Source: Megalobrama amblycephala
Taxonomy: Eukaryota; Chordata; Actinopteri; Cypriniformes; Xenocyprididae
Assembly (NCBI RefSeq): GCF_018812025.1
Contig: NC_063062.1
Span: forward strand, 7,694,058-7,758,057
DNA: 64,000 bases
Direction: 5' to 3'
The notes beneath the pieces were generated by a model. That model was not told the DNA's origin, did no database searches, and saw only the letters and a list, made by a program, of their open reading frames with translations. Position 1 is the first letter of the stretch, and every line of letters begins with the position of its first letter. Of the stretch, positions 1 to 13,190 are shown one piece after another. Position numbers and translations under genes: made by a program.

Positions 1-816
1 CAATTGTGAGGGAAAAAAGAAGTTTTTTCTCAGAATTGCGAGTTTATATCCAGCGTTATCTCACGACCAATTTGAACGTATTTTAAGAAGTGGCTAATTT
101 GTACGAATTCATACATTCAATACGGTTTGTCTAAACCCCAAGTGATGGGTAGGTTTAGAGGTGGGGTTAGGGGTAGGTCATTCATACGAATTTGGCAACT
201 CATAAAATATGTACAATTTAGCAAAAAATGTACGAATTCATACAAGTGAGGTCGTACAAATTCGTACGAATTAGCCACCTCGTAAAATATGTACAAATTG
301 CCATGAGATCAGATTGACATCTCAAAATTCTGACTTTATAACTCGCAACTGCGAGAAAAAAAGTCAGAATTGTGTGATATAAAGTCAGAATTGCATGACA
401 TGGCAATCGCAAGAAAAAAGCCAGAATTGCGAGTTTCTATCTCACAAATATTTATATCTCAGTTTATAACATACAATTCTGACTTAATATTACGCAATTC
501 TGACTTTATTATATTTTGCGTGTTATAATGTCCAATTTTGACTATATAATGTGCAATTGCATGTTATAAAGTCAGAATCTCGAGATATAAACAATTTTGA
601 GAAAAAAAAAGTAAATTCTGACTTTTTTATAACTCAAAAGTCATAAAAGTCAGAATTGCGTGATAAAAACTCACAACTGCAAGAAAAACAGTTTTTTTTT
701 TGACACGCAATTGCAAGTTTAAATCTAGCAATTCTGAGGAAAAAGTCAGAATTGTGAGATAAAAAGTCACAATTACCTTTTTTAATTTTTTATTTAGTGG
801 CAGAAACAAGCTTCCA
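1..816. repeat. Foldback minisatellite element, right part (cut by window start)
   Basis: Quasi-palindromic words such as GCAATTCTGACTTT and its complement, and GCGAGTTTATATC, repeat in both orientations. It ends at 801-816 with CAGAAACAAGCTTCCA, the same terminus as the complete copy at 13191-14890. A Mutator-like element (52-315) is inserted in it. Small open frames here arise only because the repeat words lack stops. Confidence 0.8.
52..315 (-). mobile_element. Short Mutator-like nonautonomous element, copy 1
   Basis: Ends read AGCGTTATCTCACGACCAA and, inverted, AATCTGATCTCATGGCAA. The interior shares TACGAATT-type words and a TAGGTTTAGAGG block with the copy at 17711-17955, in the opposite orientation. 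It interrupts the minisatellite. The flanking duplication is decayed (about TTTATATCC against TGACATCTC). Confidence 0.65.
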
Positions 817-1579
817 TAGATATCAGCATCAGCCATTAGAAAAAAACAGTTAAAAGTTTCTCCTGAAAAAATTGCAGAAAATGTTCATTATCCATTCACT
901 GCCTGTAGATTTTATTGGGAAAAAATACGGTGAAGCTATTTCTGATAATCAGCCAAACAGTATGATTATCAGCCAATTTTATTTTAATAATTTATTATTT
1001 ATTAAGTTAAATTTACCTGCCACAGTTCTTGCTTCTTTTATTGATTCTTTAAAAAATACTGTGTGCAAAACAATCAAGCCAATAAAGCATTTTGAATCAG
1101 AAAAACTGAAATCAAGAGAGGGAGAATGAGAATTGCGTCCCACCTGAGTGACCCCAGCCCCTCTCTCCCATCCATCTGTAAGAGCCCGCAGGGTGCTGCA
1201 TCAGCCATGAGCCCTCAACTCTAACTCCCTCTCCTGCTCTTCTCTCTTCCGCCCACTGTCTCATTCCCTTTCTCTCTCTTTTGCCTCAGCAATCTCTTAA
1301 GAAGCCTGTGTAAGTATGTGGGTCACGTCAAGAGCTTTCTGCTCGAGGAAAAGGTCCACAGAATGAGTGTCCTAACGGACGCTCTCGCATTTGCAGTCGG
1401 GCCCCAAGTGAAATGCGCTACAAGTGTAACTCTCTTCCCACAACTTTCTCAGACACACACCCTAGATTAAAACATTTTATCAGCGGAATAAATGATTCTG
1501 TCTTGGTGTCTCTGAGTGCGTGTATCCTGGAACAATTTAAATCATACAGTAGTGACAGTAGTTGATGGGACTTCTAGCA
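817..1579. other. Intronic sequence, no gene
   Basis: AT-rich to about 1120, then a pyrimidine-rich stretch (1130-1450). Positions about 925-975 share a GATAATCAGCCAAA-type word with 3795-3850, so both are probably pieces of one unclassified repeat. Confidence 0.5.
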
Positions 1580-1744
1580 TTATAGCAACACAAATACGAC
1601 ATGCAATGCTGTGTCGTGTTGTACCGTGCTATATTTCAAACTAATAGTCAACGAATATATGGGCTTTTCAATAATAAAAAGCTTTTGTTTAGACAGCAGG
1701 GTGGCAAATATTATGCTGATATATGCACAAAATATCAATTCACA

Positions 1745-2348
1745 GCCATCAGGGAATACCGTTTCCATGAAAGGGTGTACATGGACTGCAACAATGCTTA
1801 GGTAGGTGGTATGTGTCAAAGTAACATCCACATGGATGGCAGGACTCAAGGTTTCCCAGCAGAACATTGCCCAAAGCATCACACTGCCTCCACCGGCTTG
1901 CCTTCTTCCGATAGTGCATCCTGGTGCCATGTGTTCCACAGGTAAGCGACGCAAACGTACCCGGCCGTTCACGTGATGTAAAAGAAAACGTGATTCATCA
2001 GACCAGGCCACCTTCTTCCATTGCTCTGTGGTCCAGTTCTGATGCTCACATGCCCACTGGCGTTTTCGGCGGTGGACAGGGGTCAGTATGGCCACCCTGA
2101 CTGGTCTGCTGCTATGCAGCCCCATACGCAACAAACTGCGATGCACTGTGTATTCTGACACCTTTCTATCTATACCCTGTCGCCGGTTCACCACTGTTCC
2201 TTCCTTGGACCACTTTTGATAGATACTGACCACTGCAGACCAGGAACACCTCACAAAAAGCTGCAGTTTTGGAGATGCTCTGACCCAGTAGTCTAGCCAT
2301 CACAATTTGGTCCTTGTCAAACTCACACAAATCCTTACACTTGCCCAT
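1745..2348 (-). pseudogene. Tc1/mariner transposase remnant
   Basis: Degenerate transposase of the common fish Tc1 type. It starts at Met 2348 (MGKCKDL...) with the helix-turn-helix region. A frameshift near 2250 moves the reading to another frame ([14 protein letters not shown]). A deletion at about 2170-2180 then joins NRRQG directly to [10 protein letters not shown], removing roughly 55 residues compared with the family. The frame continues through AWSDESRF, which holds the first catalytic Asp, to PFMETVFPDG near 1745. The second Asp (normally in a QQDNAPCH context) and the terminal Glu are absent, so it cannot encode an active enzyme. Confidence 0.85.
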
Positions 2349-2459
2349 TTTTTCTGCTTCTAACTCATCAACTTTGAGGAAACTAACAGGTGCCGTGATG
2401 AAGAGATAATCAGTGTTATTCACTTCACCTGTCAGTGGTCATAATGTTATGCCTGATCG

Positions 2460-3697
2460 CAATGTTCCCTCTAAGCTGCGCGCGTGCGCGGCCGCGCAGA
2501 AGAAATAATTGCCGCGCAGAGAACAGACATGAAAATGATTGTAGTAGTTTAAATGAGAAATAATTGCAGTGCTCTGGACAACCGCTATAGAGTTATTGTC
2601 GCTATACAGTTGGAACCGGTGAATGCGGTTTACAGGTTTCATAGAAAGAGAACGATTGAGCGCGTGCGCTGGCTGGCCCTGAGCCAAATCAGTCGCGGTA
2701 AGAATACTGTCATGTTTGCGGACTGAGGCAACGCGAAATGAAAAGAAATGTGAAATAAAACGTCATGTTTTAATGAAAAGTGGTGGAGATAACGGATGAT
2801 GGGCACAGAATGGTAACAAAACTCTGAGACATTTACAATCACACACCCACCACAGGTGTAGCTTGAAAACTCAAAATACATCAGTGATATAACGTTACCT
2901 CAGTTTAAATAGATTATTGTTAATCTGATAAGATAACTATAAAAGAGTTAAGAAAAGTGAACGTTAAAAATATTTAGCTATCAGTTTAAATGCTTCAGTT
3001 TGTTTTCACTATATAATATATTAAAACAAATGGAAGCATTTAAACTGATATAATACTGTATATCAGTTTAAATACTTAAATATTATATTATATTTTATTA
3101 TATTATAATGTAAGCCTAATAAAAAATTGATCTCACAAGGGGATTGTTTAGGGCTCCTTGTCACGAAATATCTTAACCTCCTGGTATATAAAATCTGGGA
3201 AATTCATAAGCAATAAAAATGTAATTTTGATGGTTTAACACTGTCTGTTGCTAATAATTGACTGTACAAAAATACATTATGGTTGTCCCAAACCATCATT
3301 GTAACTGCTCATATTATATTATTATAAAGAATTGAACTGTCCTGCAGGAGGACAGAAATTATTTTTTAATAGAATTTCTTGGTAAAGACTGGTACAGTTA
3401 ATACAGCAATGTGAAAAAATCTCAAGTAACCTAAAATGTGCTTAATTTAGTGACTGAACTGCTTGTTTTCAAACATATTATTTAATAAATCACTAAGTTA
3501 CATCAAGGGTCAAATAAAATAGAAACGGCACATTAAAGTTAAATGTTACAGTTGCATGATAAAACCATTTTTTTGTGTGTGTGTTTACGTTCATTGTACA
3601 GGTCTGATATAAAGTATGTTTTTGCTCAGGTGGCCAAAATGTGCGCTCAACAGAGAAAAGTTTTGCTCAGCGAGAAAAAAAATTAGAGGGAACATTG
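2460..3697. mobile_element. hAT-like nonautonomous element inside Tc1
   Basis: Terminal inverted repeats CAATGTTCCCTCTAA and TTAGAGGGAACATTG, flanked by a perfect 8-bp duplication CCTGATCG (2452-2459 and 3698-3705). An 8-bp duplication is the hAT hallmark. The left end carries a GC-rich alternating block (about 2476-2499) in otherwise AT-rich DNA. No transposase frame. Removing it rebuilds the Tc1 terminal repeat. Confidence 0.88.
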
Positions 3698-3712
3698 CCT
3701 GATCGGTGTATA

Positions 3713-4560
3713 TTTCAATGTAATGATTGAAATATACCTAAAAAAAATGATGTAAACAAGGTTGTCTGTATATTTTAGAAAAAAAATAAATATGGCAGAG
3801 CTACTTCTGATAATCAGCCAAAAAGTATGACTATCAGCCAAAAATGGCCAAATAGGCCAATTAATCGGCCTGGCTGATATATATCTGTCTATCACTAGCA
3901 CAAACCCCTTCTGCTCTAAAACAGTAGAGTCCTATCACAGAGCAGCAGAACACATGGAGTCATCTGAAAGGTGTTTCTGCCTGTGGGTGGCTGCAGTTCT
4001 GAGCCCACACGCCACACTCTCCCCCACAGCCTGCGTCTCAGCCCACTGCCTCTGGGAAACACAAGGCTGTTATTCCTCTTTCTGCCTCTGAGACAAAGAG
4101 AAGGAGAGACGCTCACCTACACTGACCAGATAAATCAGTAATGTGCCACCCCCCTCCATCACACCTCCATCTGTCTCTTATCTGTCTTCCACCTCCTCTA
4201 CAGTCCAGCAGTCACACCTCCACACATCTAATCAGATTGTGCAGGACAGATATCGTGTGTCCAAGTTGTGCTTCTGGAGAACAGGTGGCGGCTGATGTCC
4301 TGTGTCTATGCTGGAATCCAAAATTAACATATTATCCATCCTACAGTATGCAAAATTAGGATTAGTGCATCTCAAATCATGGCATGTTAAAACTAGTATA
4401 TTTTTGTACATGTTTTATGGTCTAATTTTACCCACAATCCCTTGCACTACAGAAGATGATGAGTTTGAGATTTTTTTTTTAGGAAAAAAAATACTTAAAA
4501 GAAACATGGCAGAGAATGCAAGGACAAAGTCACACTTAGTTTTAAATTTATGAACCTCCA
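3713..4560. other. Intronic sequence, no gene
   Basis: Contains a decayed repeat word shared with 925-975, then a moderately GC-balanced pyrimidine-rich stretch (3900-4330). No supportable coding frame. Confidence 0.5.
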
Positions 4561-4564
4561 ATAC

Positions 4565-5049
4565 ATTTTAAAGGATTAGTTCACTTTTAAATGAAAATTA
4601 GCCCAAGCTGTACTCAACCTCAGGCCATCCTAGGTGCATGACTTTCTTCTTTCTGATGAACACAATCTGAGATATTTTAATAAATATCCTGACGCATCCG
4701 AGCTTTATAATGGCAGTGAACAGGGGTCACCATCCACATCCATCCATAAACGTACTCCATACGGCCTAATAAAGGCCTTCTAAAGAGAAGCAATGCATTT
4801 GTGTAAAAAAAAAAATCCATATTTAACAAGTTATGAAGTAAAATATCTAGCTTCCACCAGACCGCCTTCCGTATTCAACGTATGGAGAAAGTGTAAACTC
4901 TTGCAGTTCAAAAAGCTACACTATGTCCTACGCCTTCCCTATTCAACTTATGGAAAAACTGTAACTGACGCGATTTCTTCGTAACTTGAATACGGAAGGC
5001 GGTCTGGCGGAAGCTAGATATTTTACTTCATAACTTGTTAAATATGGAT
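4565..5049. repeat. Truncated TTAA-type element with a foldback core
   Basis: TTTTAAAGGATTAGTTCACTT at about 4567 resembles the left end of the TTAA families. Arms 4815-4878 and 4986-5049 are near-perfect reverse complements (GAAGTAAAATATCTAGCTTC... against its complement) around a loop of about 107 bp. No matching right terminus (ACTAATCCTTTAA) was found, so the element is truncated. Confidence 0.7.
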
Positions 5050-6609
<1,560 letters not shown>

Positions 6610-6720
6610 TTACTCCAGTATCACATGATCCTTCAGAAATCATTCTAATATGCCGATGCTTATTATCATCAATGTTGAAAACATTTGTGCTGTTTAACAT
6701 TTTTATATTTATAAAACATT
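6610..6720 (+). repeat. Fragment of the 'CATTACTCCAG' cyprinid element
   Basis: TTACTCCAGTATCACATGAT and CAGAAATCATTCTAATATG match the interior of the complete copies at 53455-54386. No ends are present. Confidence 0.7.
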
Positions 6721-7924
6721 AAATATTCTGTTTCAGACCAAAAATCATTAAAAAGGAACCAGTTGAAAAGAATGATTTGTTCATCAATCAAACACGTCAC
6801 GTATGTATGCACAATACTTGTAATAACATCTCTGACCTTGTGTCTTTTTCACATGCTGAAAAGAACAGAGGGGGATCTCTTCATTAACTTTTGCTCTGAC
6901 AGGTGATTAACTTCACCCCATACAACCCGCCATGACCTCTCCATAACAATACCTCATTGTTTCATTCTTCAATATGCAGAACTAAATGACTCCTTTTCAT
7001 TTTCATTGTCTACCCTCAATTAAAAAAGGAGGTGTAATCTGCCTTTGTCCTCCTCTAGCTGGGGTGCGATTGTTCAATGGAAAACTTGAAATTAAAATAC
7101 CTCTGGGCATTGATATGTGGTTGATAAGTTGTTTAGAGTGATTTTAAGTGTATATTTATAGTTGCTACAGTGTTCTGAGTGGTTTCCAGTGTGTTGCCAG
7201 GGTGTTCTACACAGAAATGTAATACTTAGAGTGAAAGATTTTTCAAACAGCCAACAAATAAGTATGAAAAAAATAGTGATGCTTGCCTTGACAAACACCA
7301 CTAATGAACACAAAATCCATAACAAATGATAGTGAGATCCTCATTTGCTGCTAAAGATAAAAAGATCTATTCAAGCTGAATGCAGACATGGAGAGGACTG
7401 TTTTGGACTGCAATAGACAGTAAGCACAGTTCCAGGGTCAGATACACTCCAGATACATTATCCTCATTACGCACAGCTGCCAGAGCGAGAGAGAGAGAGA
7501 GAGAATTAATGTGTACGCACACAATGCATTTGCACATCTGTCTCTTTGGGGATAAAGCCAAGATGCATCAGGTCACCTCACATGTACGCGCAGTGCACAT
7601 TCACACAAAAAGACCACATACACAAAGTGAAGTGTTTACAGAAGAGAGGATGTCTGGCTAACACATGACTGCTCAAGCTGAAACATGGCACATTTTGGGT
7701 TGGGAACAACTGAGAATGTAGGAACTGACCATTGTCTAAGCTCCGCCCCCTTACTGCTGCTAACTCAGACAAGCAACAAAATATCAATTAGGAATGAACT
7801 AGTGATTTTTCTTTGATTTTTAGTAAATTGTGAATGTGTATACACATCGGATATTATTCCTATGTGGGCTGGACTTAATTTTTACATTGCAAAGCATTTT
7901 TTATCTACCATTTTCTTTAAAGAA
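6721..7924. other. Intronic sequence, no gene
   Basis: No recognisable exon. A weak fragment of the GTTGCTA-type minisatellite lies at about 7160-7210 and a short (GA)n at 7485-7503. Confidence 0.5.
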
Positions 7925-8180
7925 GTCATTTATTTCTGCGATGGCAAAACTGAATTTTCAGCATCATTACTCCAGTCTTCAGTGACATTATTAGTCTAAT
8001 ATGCTGATTTGGTGCTAATTTATTATAAATAATTATATATTATAAATGATTAATGATCGTTCTTATAATTATCAGTGTTAAAAACAGCTTAATATTTTTG
8101 CTGCTTAATATCTTTCGTGAAAATTGTGATATATTTTTTTCAGGAATTTTTTAATAATTTTTTTTATGCAATAATGTGAT
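7925..8180 (+). repeat. Diverged fragment of the 'CATTACTCCAG' element
   Basis: CAGCATCATTACTCCAGTCT and AATATGCTGATTTGGTGCT match the family, followed by an AT-rich decayed tail. Ends missing. Confidence 0.65.
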
Positions 8181-8700
8181 AAAAAAAAACCTTACACTAA
8201 GAACCTGGATTAGAATGCTTAATTTGAAAGCTATTACAAGTAATAAAATTAGTGGTGTTAACATTTCTAAAACATTTTTATCATGCTTTAAACTATATCA
8301 ACATTAAAATGAATTAATTCAATGCATAAAGTAATGTTACATTAACACTAATTTACCTTGGAGTAAATGTAGGTTTTCGTAAAATTTGTATACTTGGGAA
8401 TGAAGGCTGACAGTTTAATTCACCAATTTGGAAAAAGGGGAAAAAAAAAAAAAATACACTTTTTACCATACTGTTTATATAATTTAAATATATAACCAAA
8501 ATATGCAGATCCTACACTTACAGTATAAACCCTTAAGGCGGGGCTTAGTCAAGGCTCCCTTTTAATTCATGAATGTGAATTTGCATTATAATTGGCCACG
8601 CCTACAGGTATGAGAACTCATCTATATACATTTTTCTGATTGACTGTGATTTGTGATTAGGACATAGTCTGACACACACAGTTCAGACATACCCTCTTCT
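8181..8700. other. AT-rich intronic sequence
   Basis: No exon, tRNA or repeat I can name. Confidence 0.5.
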
Positions 8701-8713
8701 GCTGTATGTGTAT

Positions 8714-8786
<73 letters not shown>
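8701..8786. repeat. (TG)n microsatellite
   Basis: About 80 bp of TG dinucleotides after TGTATGTGTATG. Confidence 0.98.
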
Positions 8787-8787
<1 letters not shown>

Positions 8788-9600
8788 CATTCATGTAACA
8801 TGACTAGCTTTTGCTCTTACACTCCAGGGCACAAAACATTTGGACAGATGCGTTTATCAGGTAAACATAGGAGAAAAATGGCAGAATAAAGCAGCCAATA
8901 TCACTCTAATGTCACTGATAACGGTATCAAACCGTCCTTGAGCAAGTAACAACAAACCAGACATGTCGACCCGCTCTGGGAACGACGACTATAAAGAAAA
9001 GGCATTAAAACAGTGACAAATCACCCATCATTCTAAACAAGGGCCCTGCGTAGGCAATCTCATAGCTATGACGTGATACAGGCAGGCATGTGACAGCTCT
9101 AATTTAGAGATTTGTGGAGAGAACAAACCAGGTGTCACTTCTGTATGGGTACACCTCCAAGGCCTAGGGGAACGATCAGTCTCGCGGACAAAACGTACAA
9201 TAGCAAAGGCTCAGGGAGTGCGGCCTCTCTGGGGCAACAGCGCGAAGTAGACGCTTCCATGGAAGTCAGCTGGCGTGTGTTGAAAGCAACTGCTGCACCA
9301 GCTGTGTCCACAGCGGAGTGTAACCTCTCGTTTTCAAATACATTGGACAAAGAGAACTCTGTTTACTAGAATAAACTTACAAATACAACGTTGAGTAGTT
9401 AATACAATTGGATTTGGATCAACTAACGTTTTGGAAGAGAACACTCTCTAATGGCAGCTTACTTCACTAGTGATCTAGCACATCTTCAAACTCGCACATC
9501 TTTAATTTTATATTTGTGTTTAGTCAGGGATTACAGATAATGATTGAGGAAATAGGAATCTGAGGGTATTTAAAAGGTATTACATTTCATGCATTACTGT
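8787..9600. other. Intronic sequence, no gene
   Basis: GC-balanced around 8930-9370, with open frames on both strands (9112-9369 plus, 9135-9350 minus) but no family match and no splice context I trust. Confidence 0.5.
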
Positions 9601-9762
9601 TTTTTATTTTATTTTATTTTATTTTAGTTTAGTTTAGTTTGTTTTAGAATTCTTTAGGTTTATGGTGGCACAATTGGAAATTAAAAATAAAATAAAATAA
9701 AATAAAATAAAATAAAATAAAATAAAATAAAATAAAATAAAATAAAATAAAAAAATAAATAA
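9601..9762. repeat. (TTTTA)n / (AAAAT)n pentanucleotide repeats
   Basis: A short TTTTA/TTTAG run at 9602-9645 faces a longer AAAAT run at about 9684-9752, so the two are complementary and could pair. Confidence 0.92.
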
Positions 9763-9834
9763 ATGACTACTATCGTAATATTAATATTGGCCTGCAAAAC
9801 AAAAAATTAGCAAATAATTAAATAAAAACAAAAT

Positions 9835-10455
9835 ATTAATAAAAATAATATAAAATATTATATAAAAATAATATTAAAAAATAATCATTTCGATTTTATA
9901 TTTTCAATAAAAGCAAATATTGTTTTACTGTAAAACAAAATAAATAAATATAAAATATTATATAAAAATAATATTAAAAAATAATCATTCGATTTTATAT
10001 TTTCAATAAAAGCAAATATTATTTTTTACTGTAAAAAAATAAATAAATATAAAATATTATATAAAAATATTAAAAAATAATCATTCGATTTTATATTTTC
10101 AATAAAAGCAAATATTATTTTTTACTGTAAAACAAAATAAATAAATATAAAATATTATATAAAAATAATATTAAAAAAATAATCATTCGATTTTATATTT
10201 TCAATAAAAGCAAATATTTTTTACTGTAAAACAAAATAAATATATATAAAATATTATATAAAAATAATATTAAAAAATAATCATTTGATTTTATATTTTC
10301 AATAAAAGCAATTATTATTTTTTACTGTAAAACAAAATAAATAAAAATATTATATAAAAATAATATTAAAAAATAATCATTCAATTTTATATTTTCAATA
10401 AAAGCAATTTTTTTTACTGTAAAATAAAATAAATATAAAAGATTATATAAAAATA
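9835..10455. repeat. 98-bp AT-rich tandem array, six units
   Basis: GATTTTATATTTTCAATAAA recurs at about 9891, 9990, 10086, 10188, 10286 and 10382 (spacing 96-102 bp), each with AAAATATTATATAAAAATAA upstream. Units differ by small indels. The array ends in diverged AT-rich sequence to about 10680. Confidence 0.9.
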
Positions 10456-12186
10456 TGAAAATATAAAAATATCAGATTTACTATTTTCAGTAAAAAGGAG
10501 TGAAATACCAATACCAAATACCAATTTATGGTAAAACAATATAAAATAAATACCTAAATTGAAATGAAAATAATAAAAAAATATTAATATTAAATAATAT
10601 AAAATATAACATTAAAATCTATTATTTATTAAATAATTAAAAAATTATTTTATTAAATATTTATTTTCGTTTTTTCAATAAAAAAATCATATACTGCACT
10701 GCATCAAGCAAATGGAAATCATTGTAATTTTGATGTATATGCATAAACAATCTATTTTGCAGGCATTATATCCCTAATAGTGATTTTCATGACATGCAGG
10801 TCTTAAAAAAATGTCAAAATTAATAAATTGGAAAGGCCTATACCTGCAGCTACCCTAATTTGAAGAAGCCATACAGTTTTATTTTAAATGAGATACAAAA
10901 AAAAACAGTGTGAGAGTCAAAACGACATCTCAATGCAAATAACCCTACCTTCCATTCTGTTAACTCTCATATAAGCATACATACTGATAATAAACAATCA
11001 GATGACAGGATGGGGTCGGAGATGATAAGAGATGACTTGTGGTATTTCCAGCTGTTCTAGGAACAAGGCTGTGACGTCTCATCTAAACACGCCAGAAAAG
11101 AATCCAGCCAGGTCAGGACAACACCCCAAACCCAAACACACAAATCTTGAGAGCTATGACAAAGCAAGACAAACTTAATAACAGTGAGCTGTGCTCTGAA
11201 CTATCCCCAGACATTCCTGAGCGCTTCGCTGCAACACACGGTGCAACGCTGTACATCTGACACGAGATTTGAGGACACCGAGACAGCAGCAGGTAGAGAA
11301 GACACAAAAGTGATCGAGCAGAGAGAGGATGAGATGGATGGAAAGAATGAGACCGCGATGAAAGCCTTGTGAGGATGAGGAGGCTGTAAAGTCACAGTCT
11401 CAAGGCCAGAGGAGGACGCAATCTTATGTTTAAAAAACAAACAAAAAAAGATAGATGGAGGGCAACAGCTGCTAATAAAACACTTGATAATCTAATATTG
11501 CAATTGTAAATTACTATTGCAAATATACGTGTGTGTGTGTGGGTGTATATACACACACACATATACACACAAATATATATAATTATTCAAATATGAAAAA
11601 ATTAAGTAATAATAAATAATCATTAATTTTTAGTTTAAAAATATACTGTATTTTCATAGGTACTCTATGGGATTTGCTAGAGTTGCTAATATAAAGACTT
11701 GAGATTCCAATCCCGCCCCCAGATTCATCCGATTGGTCTGTTGTTTTAAAAACGGACATTGATCTTCTGTGTACGAGTCATAAAGTGAGCTATTTTTAAC
11801 TCGACACAGCATCTTAAAACTGTGCCGCACATGGCATGAGGTGCAGGAAATCCATCTGCCGCATGCATACAATGACCAACAGATTCAAAAAAAGTGTGTG
11901 AACAACCCCTTTCACCGTTACATAATTACATAAGCCAGCACTTATGAAGGAACGAGAGAGACGGAGAGAGAAGGAGAGACGAGAGAGAGAGAAAGTGTGG
12001 GAATATGGGTAGAGGAGAAAAAAAATGAAGAAGAACAGGGTGGTGGACGAGGGCGCCCTGGTCAAGAGACAGGAAATGAGTTGGTCTGTCTCATACCCCA
12101 GGACAGAGCTGGGTGCCAAGAGCACAGCTGCATTTCCTCTCTGCCCTCATCTCTCTCTCTATATATTTCTCTCTATCCTTTCCCAG
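10456..12186. other. Intronic sequence, no gene
   Basis: AT-rich to 10920, more balanced after. A (GT)/(AC) compound repeat lies at 11527-11572 and a (GA)-rich stretch at 11950-11995. Nothing coding recognised. Confidence 0.5.
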
Positions 12187-12244
12187 CTGCCAGCTGTAGT
12201 CTAGCTTAGTCATGGACAATATAATAAAACCACTGATGGATCGG
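12187..12244 (+). other. Candidate small exon (speculative)
   Basis: A pyrimidine tract ending TTTCCCAG precedes a 58-bp segment with an in-frame stop upstream, a good start context (GTCATGG, Met at 12212) and 11 codons (MDNIIKPLMDR) before a consensus donor GTAAGT at 12245. This is the arrangement of a first coding exon on the strand opposite hipk2. I do not recognise the peptide, and such signals occur by chance in long introns. Confidence 0.2.
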
Positions 12245-12939
12245 GTAAGTTTTCTTTCCCTCTTTATGAAGTTATGATTATCATATTACCCTTATTACTG
12301 AAAGCCTCCATCATGATAGCTCAAAACATACACATTAATGTATGAGTTTGTGTCTAAACCAATAGGAGATGGAGGCCACGCATGTTGACACCTTGCCTTT
12401 GTCTTTCATAAATCATGTCATCCTGTATGTGCTGAGAAAATGATATTGCTCATGAGCTGGCTTTACTGTGGGGCATAAGTGCATTCATGTCAACGGTTTA
12501 CATTTTATATGACATTTATGTTCATGGCAGATGGTTTCCTATCAAAGCAAACTGCTACATGTCCTTGAGGAAGATTGTGCCAATATTCGCATCTGTGACA
12601 ATTGCTCAAGCTAGAGTACAGATGCTAGTGTTTTACTTAATCTAGTGATTGTATTATTCATTTAATATGAAAATTAATGCGTAACGTAAACTTCAATTTG
12701 CTGTTAGCAAATTCTCCAGAATAGCACCAGAAATGCTGAAAGCAGTTAGTCAAAGACAGCGCTTAACATACAGCATTCATTCTACGAGAAAGAGAGAGAG
12801 AAGTCCTTATAAGAGGAAATGATAGAGAGACATCATCTGGGATTATTTCACATCATTAAATAATGCTATAAAAGCCAGATTTTTTTTATAATAGGTTTGC
12901 ATGATGTACAAAATTAGTTTATTCAAGTCAAAAGTAATT
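12245..12939. other. Intronic sequence, no gene
   Basis: Nothing recognised beyond short A/T tracts. Confidence 0.5.
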
Positions 12940-13153
12940 AGTTTTAAGATTTGATACTTTAAAATTAAGACTTTAACTCAGCAAAGATGTATATATTAAA
13001 ATTGACATTAAAGACATTAATATTGTTACAAAAGATTTCAATTTTAAATAAATTATATTTTTTAAACTGTCTATTCATCAAAGAATCCTGATTTTTTTGT
13101 AAATATATCACATATTCCACAAACTGACCTAAACCGTTGAATGGTAGTGTATA
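12940..13153. repeat. Rearranged fragment of the 'CATTACTCCAG' element
   Basis: Contains the inverted word CTATTCATCAAAGAATCCTG and ends with TTGAATGGTAGTGTATA, the terminal word of the family, so inverted and direct pieces are joined. Confidence 0.6.
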
Positions 13154-13190
13154 CAGAACATAACTTTAAAACAACAACAACAGTTTGTTA

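Larger units (their letters stand above)
1580..3712 (-). mobile_element. Tc1-like transposon, degenerate and interrupted
   Basis: The transposase remnant is preceded by the usual leader and terminal region (CACCTGTCAGTGGTCATAAT near 2425). The terminal repeat is split by the hAT element at 2460-3697 and resumes at 3698 with CCTGATCGGTGTATA. The left (3') end is not clearly seen and 1580 is only a bound. Confidence 0.7.

Noticed and set aside
7380..7661. 93-codon plus-strand frame
   Set aside because: It crosses a GA repeat, overlaps antisense frames and shows no family resemblance.
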